Positions 16,663 to 25,745 of a DNA stretch of 64,000 nucleotides are shown here, piece after piece. The position numbers and the translations under genes are program-made. Numbering within the stretch: position 1 is the first letter of the stretch; each line of letters opens with the position of its first letter. The notes beneath the pieces are model-generated. The model did not search any database. It had not been told where the DNA came from and worked only from the letters and a program-made list of their open reading frames with translations. Source of the DNA: Lysinibacillus pinottii (GTDB lineage: Bacteria > Bacillota > Bacilli > Bacillales_A > Planococcaceae); NCBI RefSeq assembly GCF_024753545.1, contig NZ_JANTOO010000006.1:1-64000 (forward strand), written 5' to 3'.

Positions 16663-17592
16663 TTAAGTAAACAATACATCAGCGATATAAATCACAATTG
16701 TGACCGTTATACAACTCACAATGGTAGAAAATAAAACGGTTTGTGCAGCTGTTGCCGACTCTATATCATATTCTAATGCTAGACTTGAACTGTTGCGGGA
16801 TGTGGGAAAAGCACTCGCTATAAATAATGATTGTGCTACGACCCCATTTAATCCCAGTGCAAAGATAATGACTAAAGCAACAGCTGGTCCGATAATTAAT
16901 CGAGTCAAGCAGCTGACGAAGACTGTTTTATTAAACATAGTTTTAATTTCCATCTGAGACAATTGCGCGCCCAGCGTGATTAATGCAACGGCAATAAAAC
17001 CATCCGCAACATGGTCTATTGGTATTTTAATAAACGGAGGAATGCCAATATCAAAATAATTCATTGCCACACCAATTATTAAAGCGTGAATAATAGGCAT
17101 TTTTATAAAATCCTTTAGAATCGTCAAGCCTGATTTAGTAGACGAAATTAAATTATATAAACCATACGTATACGTAGTCATGTTTTGAAAGATAACGAGT
17201 ATAACCTGGATGGCTACACCAATAGGTTGAGAGGCAAAAATCATTTGAGCTACCGGAATACCATAGTTTCCAGAGTTAATGAGTACTACACTATTTTTAA
17301 AAACAGCCGCCTCCGTTTTAGCTAGTCCAAGCCCTTTCGCTAAAAAGTGACTGAGTAGCATTTGACTACCAATAAAAAGTACAATAAACAACCCGACTTC
17401 CCCTAGCACAGACAGCTTTATACTCGTTTCATATAAATTTATAAACACAGCCGCTGGCATAAAGCAATATGTAATTAGCTGTGATAATGCTTTTAAGTTA
17501 AAGCGAAATTTCTTTTGTAGAATGGCCCCTAGTACAAGTAATACTAAAATAGGTGCAACAATTTGAAAAAAAATCATTCCAAGATACACCAT
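16663..17592 (-). CDS. AEC-family (auxin efflux carrier type) transporter
   Basis: 309 aa inner-membrane protein with about ten hydrophobic helices in two five-helix halves. The N-terminus (QIVAPILVLLVLGAIL) and the NSGNYGIP and ASAFPTSRNSS segments are typical of the family. Members move malate, other organic acids or unknown solutes. GGGAGGGGGG precedes the ATG. Single leftward gene between thiC's leader and a chemoreceptor; no partner suggests a substrate. Confidence 0.85.
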   Translation of the reverse strand: MVYLGMIFFQIVAPILVLLVLGAILQKKFRFNLKALSQLITYCFMPAAVFINLYETSIKLSVLGEVGLFIVLFIGSQMLLSHFLAKGLGLAKTEAAVFKNSVVLINSGNYGIPVAQMIFASQPIGVAIQVILVIFQNMTTYTYGLYNLISSTKSGLTILKDFIKMPIIHALIIGVAMNYFDIGIPPFIKIPIDHVADGFIAVALITLGAQLSQMEIKTMFNKTVFVSCLTRLIIGPAVALVIIFALGLNGVVAQSLFIASAFPTSRNSSSLALEYDIESATAAQTVLFSTIVSCITVTIVIYIADVLFT

Positions 17593-17929
17593 ATTGATGT
17601 CCCCCCTCCCTTTTAATAGTAGTGTCGATATTGCACTAGGTCAATGCCACTTACTTTCATAATTAAAACCGTTGATTTACACTATGTGCGGGGTCGCGCT
17701 TCGTTCTAATGGTTGCAAAAATTCAAAAGTTCAAATCAATGAACTCAAGCAATGTCCAGAATATAAGAATCATCAAAACTTATTTAACGTCATTTAGGAT
17801 TGGTATGCCAAAATGCAGAACAATTGAACTTGTCTTAAAGGAGACTTGAAGATACTGTCAGCTTGGACGTGGTAAGCTTTTTATGCTTGAGCTGTACATG
17901 ATCGAGCAACAAAGGTCCATTTGAAATAA
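17593..17929. other. Intergenic region, no gene seen
   Basis: No open frame with a ribosome site, and no recognised RNA. A GC-richer patch (about 17688-17710) stands out from its AT-rich surroundings without explanation. Confidence 0.4.
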
Positions 17930-17975
17930 GTAAAAAATGAAAAAGGAATCGAGCATCAACTTCTCGATTCCTTTT
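17930..17975 (-). terminator. Terminator of the chemoreceptor gene
   Basis: AAAAGGAATCGAG (17941-17953) pairs with CTCGATTCCTTTT (17963-17975). On the minus strand it is followed by TCATTTTTTAC. Confidence 0.85.
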
Positions 17976-18020
17976 ATCAACAGTCTGAGACTACTTAAAG
18001 GTTCTAAGCAGTCTTTTTCT

Positions 18021-20120
18021 TTACGCAAGCTTAAATCGATTAACAACCTCTTGCAGTTCATTAGAGATATCATTCATGTTTTGCATAGACTCTGCCACTT
18101 TTTGCAATTCTGCTTGTTGATCCATTGCAGAGGCACTTACTTGCTCAGCAGAGGCAGCTGTTTCCTCTGATATAGCCGAAATACTTTGGATAGACATAAT
18201 TGCTTGATTTTTATGCTCTAACATAGTAGATAACTGAGTCATTAGCTCACTAATAGAAGTTGCAATTGCACGTGACAAATCACTATTATCTTTAAAAGCC
18301 AATTGCGTGCTTTGTACGGACTCATTTTGCGATTGCATTAATTCTGCATTCGAGGCAATGACAGCAACTGTTTGCTGAGAATTTTCTAAAATGCTTTCTA
18401 CCGTGCTTTTAATAACTTCTGTTTCATTTTTTGATTGCTCCGCCAACTTTCTTACTTCTTCCGCCACGATCGCAAAACCTTTTCCATGCTCACCAGCACG
18501 CGCAGCCTCAATACTTGCATTTAAAGCTAATAGATTAGTTTGCTCCGTAATGCTTTGAATAGAGCCAATAATTTGATTAATATTAGCAATATTAGAAGCT
18601 AGTAATTCCATTTGCTGTTGAATACGGCCATTCATCTCATTTGTCCCTATATTATGTTCATGTAAACTTTGAACCTCTTGCATGCCTTTTTCTGTTGTTA
18701 CATTTGTTTTGAGCGATAACTCGTCCATTTCATTCGAAAGCGCAGTAATGGCATCTATTTGATCCGATAAATCCATCATGCGGTAATTCGTTTCTTCAGT
18801 ATCCTCTGATTGCTTCGATGCTCCCTGTGCAATTTCATTTATGGCTACTGATACCTCTTGACTTGAAGACACGATTTCATTAAATGCCTCATGTACCTGG
18901 TTAGAAGACTGATTCAATAGAGTTGTAGAGTTTAACACGGCTTTAATAGCACTATTGGTTTTATCCAACATATTATTATAGGCCAATGCAACCGCACCAA
19001 TTTCATCCTGTTTAATATATTTCTCCTCTACTTTTTGTGTTAAATCGCCTCCCGCTGCTGTTTCAATGGATGAGCGTAAAAACTTGAGCGGCTTTAGTTG
19101 TTTGTAAATGAATAGTACACTTGCAGCAGTCATCAAAGCTACCATTATAATGGAAGCAATAATTGTATAGACGAATACATGGTTATACGTCTCTAAAATT
19201 TTTGATTCAGCTAATACAATTTGAACGGTCCAAGTTTCGTCAATGTCCTCTAAAATCATGGGAGCAAATACATTATAGGCTTTATCCTTCAGTTCATTAG
19301 AATCTATGTACATACTTGTTAGTTCGCCGTTTTCCATTGTCTTACGTATGCTTGTCCAAGCGGGGTCATCCTGCATATTTTGCCCATCTAGCTCTTTACC
19401 AAAACTGTTAGCTGTCAATACACCGTTATTTGTAATAATGGCTGCATAGCCGCCTTCTGGTGCAACTGACTTTGTCAACTCATTTAAATAATCTATGGAC
19501 ACATCTGCTGTTAATACACCGAAAAACTTCCCGGAAGCATTAACTAATGGTACAGAAATTGTTGTCATTAGTACCGTTTGTCCGTTTACACTATAATCAT
19601 AGGGCTCCGTTAAAACTGTCCGTCCCTCTTCTTTTGGCACCCAGTACCATTGAGAAACATTTTTATCATCTAAACCCTCAATAAGAGTGGTCGTTATTTC
19701 ATTATCATTTTTGCTCAAGTATGGTCCAAAACGTTTTTGGGAATCTACCAATATAGCCTCATTTGGGTTTACAATAAGGGAATTCTCCTCAAAGATAGCC
19801 CCTACCCCTAATAAATCATCATTACTAGCTAAATTATTTTCCATTATGTCTAAAATGCCTTTGGTAGATAGCGTCTTATTTTTCTCCATACTTTCAACGA
19901 TTCGTTTCGTTGTTTGTAAAGTTGTATTGGCTTTTTTAAAGCGCTCGCTCATAATAGCCGCTGATGATTCAGCCGTTTGCAATGTTCCATACTCTGCATC
20001 TTCGACACTTTGCTTTTTTATAATAATCCCTGTTGTCACTGTATAGGATAAAAATAAAACTAGAAACAATCCTATGATTAGGGAAGATAGTTTCAATGCA
20101 ATTCCTCTTGATTTCTTCAT
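18021..20120 (-). CDS. Methyl-accepting chemotaxis protein, dCache type
   Basis: Membrane chemoreceptor, 699 aa from the chosen start. It has a TM helix (about 10-32), a large periplasmic-side double-Cache-like sensor (about 35-285), a second TM helix (about 290-315), HAMP (315-370) and a long cytoplasmic signalling coil. The conserved hairpin tip reads QTNLLALNASIEAARAGEHG. Start at 20120 (MKKSRG) because GGGGGTG lies six bases before it; the GTG five codons upstream has no site. Ligand unknown. Divergent from the secreted protein at 20.4 kb. Confidence 0.92.
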   Translation of the reverse strand: MKKSRGIALKLSSLIIGLFLVLFLSYTVTTGIIIKKQSVEDAEYGTLQTAESSAAIMSERFKKANTTLQTTKRIVESMEKNKTLSTKGILDIMENNLASNDDLLGVGAIFEENSLIVNPNEAILVDSQKRFGPYLSKNDNEITTTLIEGLDDKNVSQWYWVPKEEGRTVLTEPYDYSVNGQTVLMTTISVPLVNASGKFFGVLTADVSIDYLNELTKSVAPEGGYAAIITNNGVLTANSFGKELDGQNMQDDPAWTSIRKTMENGELTSMYIDSNELKDKAYNVFAPMILEDIDETWTVQIVLAESKILETYNHVFVYTIIASIIMVALMTAASVLFIYKQLKPLKFLRSSIETAAGGDLTQKVEEKYIKQDEIGAVALAYNNMLDKTNSAIKAVLNSTTLLNQSSNQVHEAFNEIVSSSQEVSVAINEIAQGASKQSEDTEETNYRMMDLSDQIDAITALSNEMDELSLKTNVTTEKGMQEVQSLHEHNIGTNEMNGRIQQQMELLASNIANINQIIGSIQSITEQTNLLALNASIEAARAGEHGKGFAIVAEEVRKLAEQSKNETEVIKSTVESILENSQQTVAVIASNAELMQSQNESVQSTQLAFKDNSDLSRAIATSISELMTQLSTMLEHKNQAIMSIQSISAISEETAASAEQVSASAMDQQAELQKVAESMQNMNDISNELQEVVNRFKLA

Positions 20121-20374
20121 CACAAACACCCCCACTTTTATAAATAATCATAATAGATGAAAGGTCGTATCTCAATAAAATATTTAGCGAATAAAGTAGA
20201 AATTTACATAATTATAGATAAAAATACAGGCATATTAAGAGATTTGTTTATTATAATTAAAAGTACTTATGGCTCATTTGAGTTGAAATGATTAGTAAAA
20301 CATACACTTAAAATATTAAATTATAGTAAATTATGGTATATTATCTAGTAGATAAAATGATTGGAGTGACTTGC

Positions 20375-22021
20375 ATGACAAATAAAGCGCTATCAACATT
20401 AATAGCCACGGCGATTACAGCGACACTAGTATTACCTGTGTCAACTGCACAAGCCTCTTTTTCCCTAAATCAATCGAATTTATATGAAACACAGGTTCAG
20501 GTTGCAGCAACAAAAAAAATGGTAGGCAATGCCGTAACGATTAAAAACATCACAAACGATACGGTTATTACATCAAATGGTACATTTAGAATCCACAAAG
20601 ATTTAAAGCCCCTTTTTGATCATTCAAATAAAACAGCATTAACGAATGCATTAGCCACCATTGTCGTAAAAAACAAGCAAATTATAGACGTGACATCCTT
20701 AACATTAAACAAAGCTGGTACGAGCAAAAAATCAGTATACTTTGATGGTGGTCACACTCATATTTCTGGTGACTTCACTGTGAACGCAGATTATGTAAAT
20801 ATACAAGACGTTACGGTTGATGGTCAGTTAATTATTACAAACAGAGTAAAAAAAGCTATAACACTTGATGACGTTTCCGTTAGCGATACGATTACATTAA
20901 AACCACTTATCATAAAGAAGAATGACTGGCTGTATGTTACGCTAAGGGATATGAAATCATCTACTATCAATTTGGCACGCACGAAGGTAAATATATCTTC
21001 TGACCAAGCACTTTCTAAAATCGATATAATTGGTAAAGTTCCCACTTTTGAGTTGAAGGCAAATGTGGAAAAACTGACGATCAATGTGGAGGAAAATTTC
21101 AACCTTTTCGGCGAAGGGAAAATTGAACAAATCATTGTTAAAGACGGCACAAAAGTAGCATTAAATTCAGGACATCAGGTGGGTAAAGTACAAGTAGACA
21201 ATAAAAAGGTCTCTGTTACCCTACCAGCTATTGATAAAAAAGAACTAACTACGCTACTAGCATCCCCCCCTTACGTGCAGGTTTCTATAAATGGATACGA
21301 TATTTTAACAACTGACAAATGGACAACACAGGTTGATCGGAATATTTTTGACTCTGCCGTGACAAGTGCCAGAGCGATAGCAAACAATAATAGCGCCTCA
21401 CAAGAACAAGTAAAGAATGCTATTTCACAATACAGAAATGCGTTAGCAGTCTACCAAAATGCCCAAAAGAGTGGCACAAAATATGGCTATGGGTACAACT
21501 ATGGCGATAAAGCTACTCTTCAATCTTTAATTAATTCAATTCAATATGTAACGGTTTCTTGGGGCTCTGATGTTTACCATAATAATCCCTGGACAACGCA
21601 AGCTGAGAGGAACGCTATAGATTCCGCTGTTTCAGCTGCTCAAGCAGTTGTTAATAATTATTACGCCACTCAAACAGATATTGCCAGTGCTATCAATAAC
21701 TTAAACAATGCCATTTGGACCTATAAGAATGCTTATAAGTATAATAATAATTATTATTATGGTAATAAATACAACTTACAAACGCTCGTTAATCAAGCAA
21801 AAAGTATATATGTGACTGTTTCAGAGGATGGGGCTGATTTATCTTCAAATACCAATTGGACAACATATATGGAATGGTACATTTTCGATTCGGCAGTATC
21901 ATACGCTGAAACGTTTTTATCTAATAATTATTTCTCTGACTACGAAGTCACATATGTCATTAATTATTTAAACAATGCTATTTCAACCTATAAAGGCCAG
22001 TATAAAAAAGGGAAAGATTAA
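20375..22021 (+). CDS. Secreted surface protein: beta-helix-like domain plus three FIVAR-like repeats
   Basis: 548 aa with a signal peptide ending near AQASFS. Residues about 75-285 form a beta-strand-rich, right-handed-helix-like module that matches a module of the SLH protein at 37.4-41.6 kb. Shared marks include LTLNKAGTSK against LTINASGTSK, and DIIGKVPTFEL against DIIGSVREFEI. The rest is three tandem repeats of about 75 aa (VxVS...NWTTxxERNxIDSAVxxA...YxxAINNLNNAIxxYK), like the FIVAR modules of Gram-positive surface proteins, joined by Tyr/Gly/Asn-rich linkers. Start at 20375 with GGAGTG six bases upstream. No SLH or LPXTG anchor is visible, so retention on the wall is uncertain. Confidence 0.8.
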   Translation: MTNKALSTLIATAITATLVLPVSTAQASFSLNQSNLYETQVQVAATKKMVGNAVTIKNITNDTVITSNGTFRIHKDLKPLFDHSNKTALTNALATIVVKNKQIIDVTSLTLNKAGTSKKSVYFDGGHTHISGDFTVNADYVNIQDVTVDGQLIITNRVKKAITLDDVSVSDTITLKPLIIKKNDWLYVTLRDMKSSTINLARTKVNISSDQALSKIDIIGKVPTFELKANVEKLTINVEENFNLFGEGKIEQIIVKDGTKVALNSGHQVGKVQVDNKKVSVTLPAIDKKELTTLLASPPYVQVSINGYDILTTDKWTTQVDRNIFDSAVTSARAIANNNSASQEQVKNAISQYRNALAVYQNAQKSGTKYGYGYNYGDKATLQSLINSIQYVTVSWGSDVYHNNPWTTQAERNAIDSAVSAAQAVVNNYYATQTDIASAINNLNNAIWTYKNAYKYNNNYYYGNKYNLQTLVNQAKSIYVTVSEDGADLSSNTNWTTYMEWYIFDSAVSYAETFLSNNYFSDYEVTYVINYLNNAISTYKGQYKKGKD

Positions 22022-22229
22022 TTCATCATGAACGGGGATTTTCACTATAGGCGGGGGCTTGTCCTCCGTTCTAATCAATTTCTACATAGAGGGATAAACG
22101 TTGATGGCGATGCATTAAATCAATGCATAACATTTGACTAATAGCTATAAATTTTATCGTTTATTATCTATTAGTTGAAAATCCCTATTCAAGTAAAGCC
22201 CATCTAAACAGGAAATGTTCCAGAATGAT
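22022..22229. other. Intergenic region, nothing recognised
   Basis: About 200 bases after the FIVAR-type gene. A GC-rich patch (about 22048-22075) and several short A/T inverted repeats are seen, but no gene or clear terminator for the plus-strand gene. Confidence 0.4.
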
Positions 22230-22262
22230 AAAAGCCATTGAGTGTTGACTTCAATGGCTTTG
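22230..22262 (-). terminator. Terminator-like hairpin after the SARP-like regulator
   Basis: AAGCCATTGA (22232-22241) pairs with TCAATGGCTT (22251-22260). On the minus strand it is followed by TTATCATT. It lies about 60 bases past the regulator's stop codon. Confidence 0.6.
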
Positions 22263-22321
22263 GTCTTCTATCTACTCCGCAAACTGCAAGAGTCCTTTTT
22301 CATAATGCTAATGCTATATCT

Positions 22322-23476
22322 TTAAACATTCATGTGCGTTAGTGTTTTGGTCTTCTTCCATCTTTTATACCAATTCTCAATTTCCTCACTTGGTTCCACA
22401 GCAAAATGCTCCTGAAGTGCTTTTTTTAACAGCAAGTATTGTTCCTCGACAGCCGCTACGTTATTCAGTAAATCGTAAAGCTTCATCAAGGTGAAATAGT
22501 TTTCCTCTTCACCCGCAAACAGAGCTTGAACTGTTTCCTGTACCTTAATAGCAGCCGAGTAGTTTTCAATTTTTATATAAAATTCACTTAGCTGATGGGC
22601 ATGGTGTAACCATAGTCGCCTTAAACGCTCTCTTTCACTTTCTGCCCATAGATAATCACAATCTTCTAAGTAGTCGCCTGTATACATTTGGAATACTTGT
22701 TCATGCTCTTCTACGTTTTCCTGTTCTAGTGTAGGTAAAGACTTCAAGCTAGACAACCATTGTTCTACATCAACAATGGTTTGCTCCAACAGGAGTTTAT
22801 AACCTGAATTGAGCAATGGACTTGAAATCTGCACCCCATCCAGCCCGTAGTTTTTTAATGTTTGGCGTATTGTATAAACGGCAGTATAAAGTTGTTTCGA
22901 TGCTTTATCTCTATCAGACTCTGGCCAAAATAATTCTAAAATAGTATCACGATAAATGATTTCATCACGGTGATTGAGTAAGTAGGCAAATAACTCTTTC
23001 GCTTTAGATGTTCGCCATTTTAGAATTTGTGTATGGCCGTCTGGTGAAATAACCTGGAGACCACCAAATAGACTAATAATTGTAGAGTTCACCACCCTTT
23101 TTTTATGTTTATTATTGATCTGTTCAAGACGGTCTAATGTCTTTTCTAGACGTGTAATTTGTATGGGCTTTAATAAATAATCGACAGCATGTAAATTAAA
23201 GGCATCTAGCGCATATTGATCGAACCCAGTTGTAAAAACAATTTCTACATCTGGCAATAATTCCTGAATTTTTTCTCCCAATGCTAAGCCGTCCATATCC
23301 GGCATGACTATATCTAAAAATACAACACTTGGTTGTAGGTTCTGTATCTCTTCAATCACTTTTAGAGAATCGGTGTATTCTCCAACTATCTCTATTCCAG
23401 GAACATGACTTTCTTCAAGCAAGGTTTTCAATCTTTTTAATGATAAATATTCATCATCTACTAGCACAATTCTCAT
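22322..23476 (-). CDS. Orphan response regulator with SARP/BTAD-type output
   Basis: 384 aa: CheY-like receiver (1-120) with Asp7, Asp8, phospho-acceptor Asp55 (VFLDIVMPDMDG) and Lys of LLKPIQ; then a winged-helix DNA-binding domain (about 130-225; TSKAKELFAYLLNHR, ELFWPESDRDKASKQL); then a BTAD/TPR-like domain (235-375). This layout occurs in Bacillales as large response regulators usually paired with a membrane kinase. No kinase is adjacent. It stands between two secreted-protein genes, so control of surface proteins is possible but unproven. Confidence 0.85.
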   Translation of the reverse strand: MRIVLVDDEYLSLKRLKTLLEESHVPGIEIVGEYTDSLKVIEEIQNLQPSVVFLDIVMPDMDGLALGEKIQELLPDVEIVFTTGFDQYALDAFNLHAVDYLLKPIQITRLEKTLDRLEQINNKHKKRVVNSTIISLFGGLQVISPDGHTQILKWRTSKAKELFAYLLNHRDEIIYRDTILELFWPESDRDKASKQLYTAVYTIRQTLKNYGLDGVQISSPLLNSGYKLLLEQTIVDVEQWLSSLKSLPTLEQENVEEHEQVFQMYTGDYLEDCDYLWAESERERLRRLWLHHAHQLSEFYIKIENYSAAIKVQETVQALFAGEEENYFTLMKLYDLLNNVAAVEEQYLLLKKALQEHFAVEPSEEIENWYKRWKKTKTLTHMNV

Positions 23477-23933
23477 TATTACTCCTCCTTAAAAACTACC
23501 CCTTTACTTATTATCGTTTATTTTTTTTAAAAATTGAGAGATTGCATTACTTTTGAAGGATAAATAAACCAATTTATAGACATCTACTGTTATAGAATGA
23601 AAAAGAACGTATCTCCTAAAAAATTACTGTACTTTAACTATAGTGCTTCTATTTTTTGTTCCAAAAAATTGAAACAGACTGCTCTAATCGTTCATTTTGG
23701 AACTATCTCCATCAGATTATCCAGCAGGAATTTGCTCACCAAAAAGTCAATTCTTTGTTAATACCGCTTTAAATAGGTACTGAAGTTCTAAACCCTCACT
23801 AAAAAAACATAACCAATCTACCTATTCGACCAAAAAATGCATAAAAAGATCCTAGGCTATGATAAAATTGATATAACACCATTTATTGGATAGATTTCCG
23901 TTTACAAAAATATAATTAGGAGGCATCTCATGT
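23477..23933. other. Intergenic region with a four-codon overlapping frame
   Basis: Divergent space between the SARP-like regulator and a secreted-protein gene. Apart from AT-rich promoter-like sequence nothing is recognised. At its end AGGAGG (23918-23923) is followed first by an ATG at 23930 (spacing six) that opens a four-codon frame stopping at 23944. The real gene's ATG at 23934 lies ten bases from the same site, in another frame. Confidence 0.5.
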
Positions 23934-25232
23934 ATGAAAAATAAAAAAAAGTTAGCCCTGCTATCGTTAGTGGCGGTCCCTTCGCTCCTTTATAGTTCAC
24001 CAGCACCAGCATCTGCTGCTAATGTGAGCGGACAACCGAGCATGGCATACATATACAGTACTTCTTACTATAATTCTAACGTGTCAAATGTTGTGCAATT
24101 GATTAACAATATTAACTACACAACCTCTACCTTCCAAGCAAATTTGGAGGCAGCACTTAAAGCCTACAATGCTCTAACAGAACTGGAAAAACAGTATGTA
24201 ACAAACTACTCAACATTATCAGCACATCAACAGACAAGAATTTCTTACCGTAAGCTGGCGGCACAAATTGAGGAAAAGTTATATTCAGTAGAATCTACAG
24301 CTGTTAATTACTATCAAAATGTCATGGAAACAAGAGATTGGTATAATACCTTAAATGCAGCCCAAAAAACTTTTGTAAGTGCAGCCGCGCAAAAGATATT
24401 AACATCGTATATTGCGCCTAATACATCCGTTGATAAAGTAGTAAATAAAATTCAACTAATTAATTCATCTCGTCCAACTTTCCATAAAGATGTCGCCGAT
24501 GCTCGAGCAGAGCTATATGCCTTACGTAGGTTTTCATATGTTTCTTTACCTACTGGCGTTGAGCAGCTTCTGCTTGACGCTGAACAGCTTGTATTGAAGG
24601 ATAAGGCTGCTGCTAAGGCTGTAGAAAGTGCAATTACAGCTCTATCACCAAAAACATCTACTCCTCAAGATGTACAAGAAGTAAAAACAGCTTTTGAAGC
24701 TCTAACACCTGTACAGCAGCAACTCGTGCCAAATGTTTGGACCTTAGTTGATTTTGTCCAAGGGAAATATACACTCCCTTCAAAAGGTAACGTCCCTAAA
24801 ATACCTGTACTATCCGATACGGTAGCTATACCAGGTAAGACAACAGCTATGACGAAAAGCAAGAATATTTATAAAACCAAAATAAATGTTTCTGACTCAG
24901 AGATTGATACGGAGCGCTTTATTTTAACAACAAAGGATAAAATAACAATTATCATTCCTCCACTTTATACATTAGTTAATGAAGATGAAGGTGTCATCGA
25001 CATTCAAGTAACAAAAAGGGGAGATCGCATTACGCTTCAGGCTACACTAAATAAAAAGCAAGTTACATTCGATGCGAACATGGAGATTATTATTGAAGGT
25101 TTATCAGCAAACTCGTCAATCAACCACTTAAATGACTTTGGCAAGCAAGTACCAGCTAACTATATCGTTAGTGGAAACCGTCATATTATCCAAACAATGG
25201 CACCTGGGACATTCCAAATTATTAGAAATTAA
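23934..25232 (+). CDS. Secreted protein of unknown function
   Basis: 432 aa. A signal peptide (lysine-rich start, hydrophobic core, PAPASAA near residue 29) is clear. Residues about 40-280 are helical and carry motifs such as ALTELEKQYV, LNAAQKTFV and LTPVQQQLV, which look like loosely repeated three-helix modules seen in Bacillales surface proteins. The last 130 residues are beta-rich and resemble no family I can name. No SLH, LPXTG or lipobox. Downstream terminator shows a single-gene unit. Confidence 0.75.
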   Translation: MKNKKKLALLSLVAVPSLLYSSPAPASAANVSGQPSMAYIYSTSYYNSNVSNVVQLINNINYTTSTFQANLEAALKAYNALTELEKQYVTNYSTLSAHQQTRISYRKLAAQIEEKLYSVESTAVNYYQNVMETRDWYNTLNAAQKTFVSAAAQKILTSYIAPNTSVDKVVNKIQLINSSRPTFHKDVADARAELYALRRFSYVSLPTGVEQLLLDAEQLVLKDKAAAKAVESAITALSPKTSTPQDVQEVKTAFEALTPVQQQLVPNVWTLVDFVQGKYTLPSKGNVPKIPVLSDTVAIPGKTTAMTKSKNIYKTKINVSDSEIDTERFILTTKDKITIIIPPLYTLVNEDEGVIDIQVTKRGDRITLQATLNKKQVTFDANMEIIIEGLSANSSINHLNDFGKQVPANYIVSGNRHIIQTMAPGTFQIIRN

Positions 25233-25240
25233 ACATTTAA

Positions 25241-25284
25241 AAGCACTAAAGATACCCATTCCAAAGGTTTCTTTAGTGCTTTCT
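25241..25284 (+). terminator. Terminator of the secreted protein gene
   Basis: AAGCACTAAAG (25241-25251) pairs with CTTTAGTGCTT (25271-25281) and is followed by TCTT. It ends just before the relic gene on the other strand. Confidence 0.8.
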
Positions 25285-25299
25285 TAAAGCACCCCATTA

Positions 25300-25621
25300 A
25301 CCTGTTGTCCATTTACGAGGCACCATTTATTTAATTTGCTGTATACTCCGTTAATACTTCTAAGGATACATCTATCGCCTCCTAAGTATTATTCTTATCA
25401 TCTATTTTCTGTTGAATAATTTCTGGCGCACGCATTCCTAAATATTCATACATTGCTTCTTAGAAGCGACCCACAGGTGTTACACCAAATGCTAGGACGT
25501 CGCCAGTATAATACATCACAACTACTCATTTAGGATTAATGGGTATTTCAACGTCCCCTTTAATAGTGGATACAACCTTTGTTTGTGATTTAGATGCTGT
25601 AGAATGGTCCCCTTGTAAATA
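25300..25621 (-). pseudogene. Relic of a siderophore-binding lipoprotein gene
   Basis: One minus-strand frame reads like a Fe-siderophore binding protein across about 100 codons despite five stops (at 25526-25528, 25460-25462, 25382-25384, 25331-25333, 25313-25315). Pieces include TIKGDVEIPINP, YTGDVLAFGVTPVG, YEYLGMRAPEIIQ and DVSLEVLTEYT. All match the order seen in the intact paralogs here. The signal peptide is gone, and about 100 residues are missing between the PVG and EYLG segments, so there is also an internal deletion. A decayed fifth member of the island. Confidence 0.8.
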
Positions 25622-25666
25622 CTATAAATAATATATTCTCAATAAAATCTTAAAATGTAACATAAA

Positions 25667-25694
25667 GAAGCACCTTCACTAGGAAAGATGCTTC
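25667..25694 (-). terminator. Terminator of the 25.7-kb binding protein gene
   Basis: GAAGCA...CTT pairs with AAG.TGCTTC (25667-25694). On the minus strand the stem is followed by TTTATGTTACATTTT. Confidence 0.65.
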
Positions 25695-25745
25695 TATAGT
25701 ACGTTATTGAGACTATTAAATTAAATTATCGCTCACCTTTTTCTA

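Noticed and set aside
17688..22075. Similar GC-richer patches near 17688-17710 and 22048-22075, both ending in GTTCTAAT.
   Set aside because: The match is short and gapped, without inverted repeats or coding content. It is not enough to call a repeat family.
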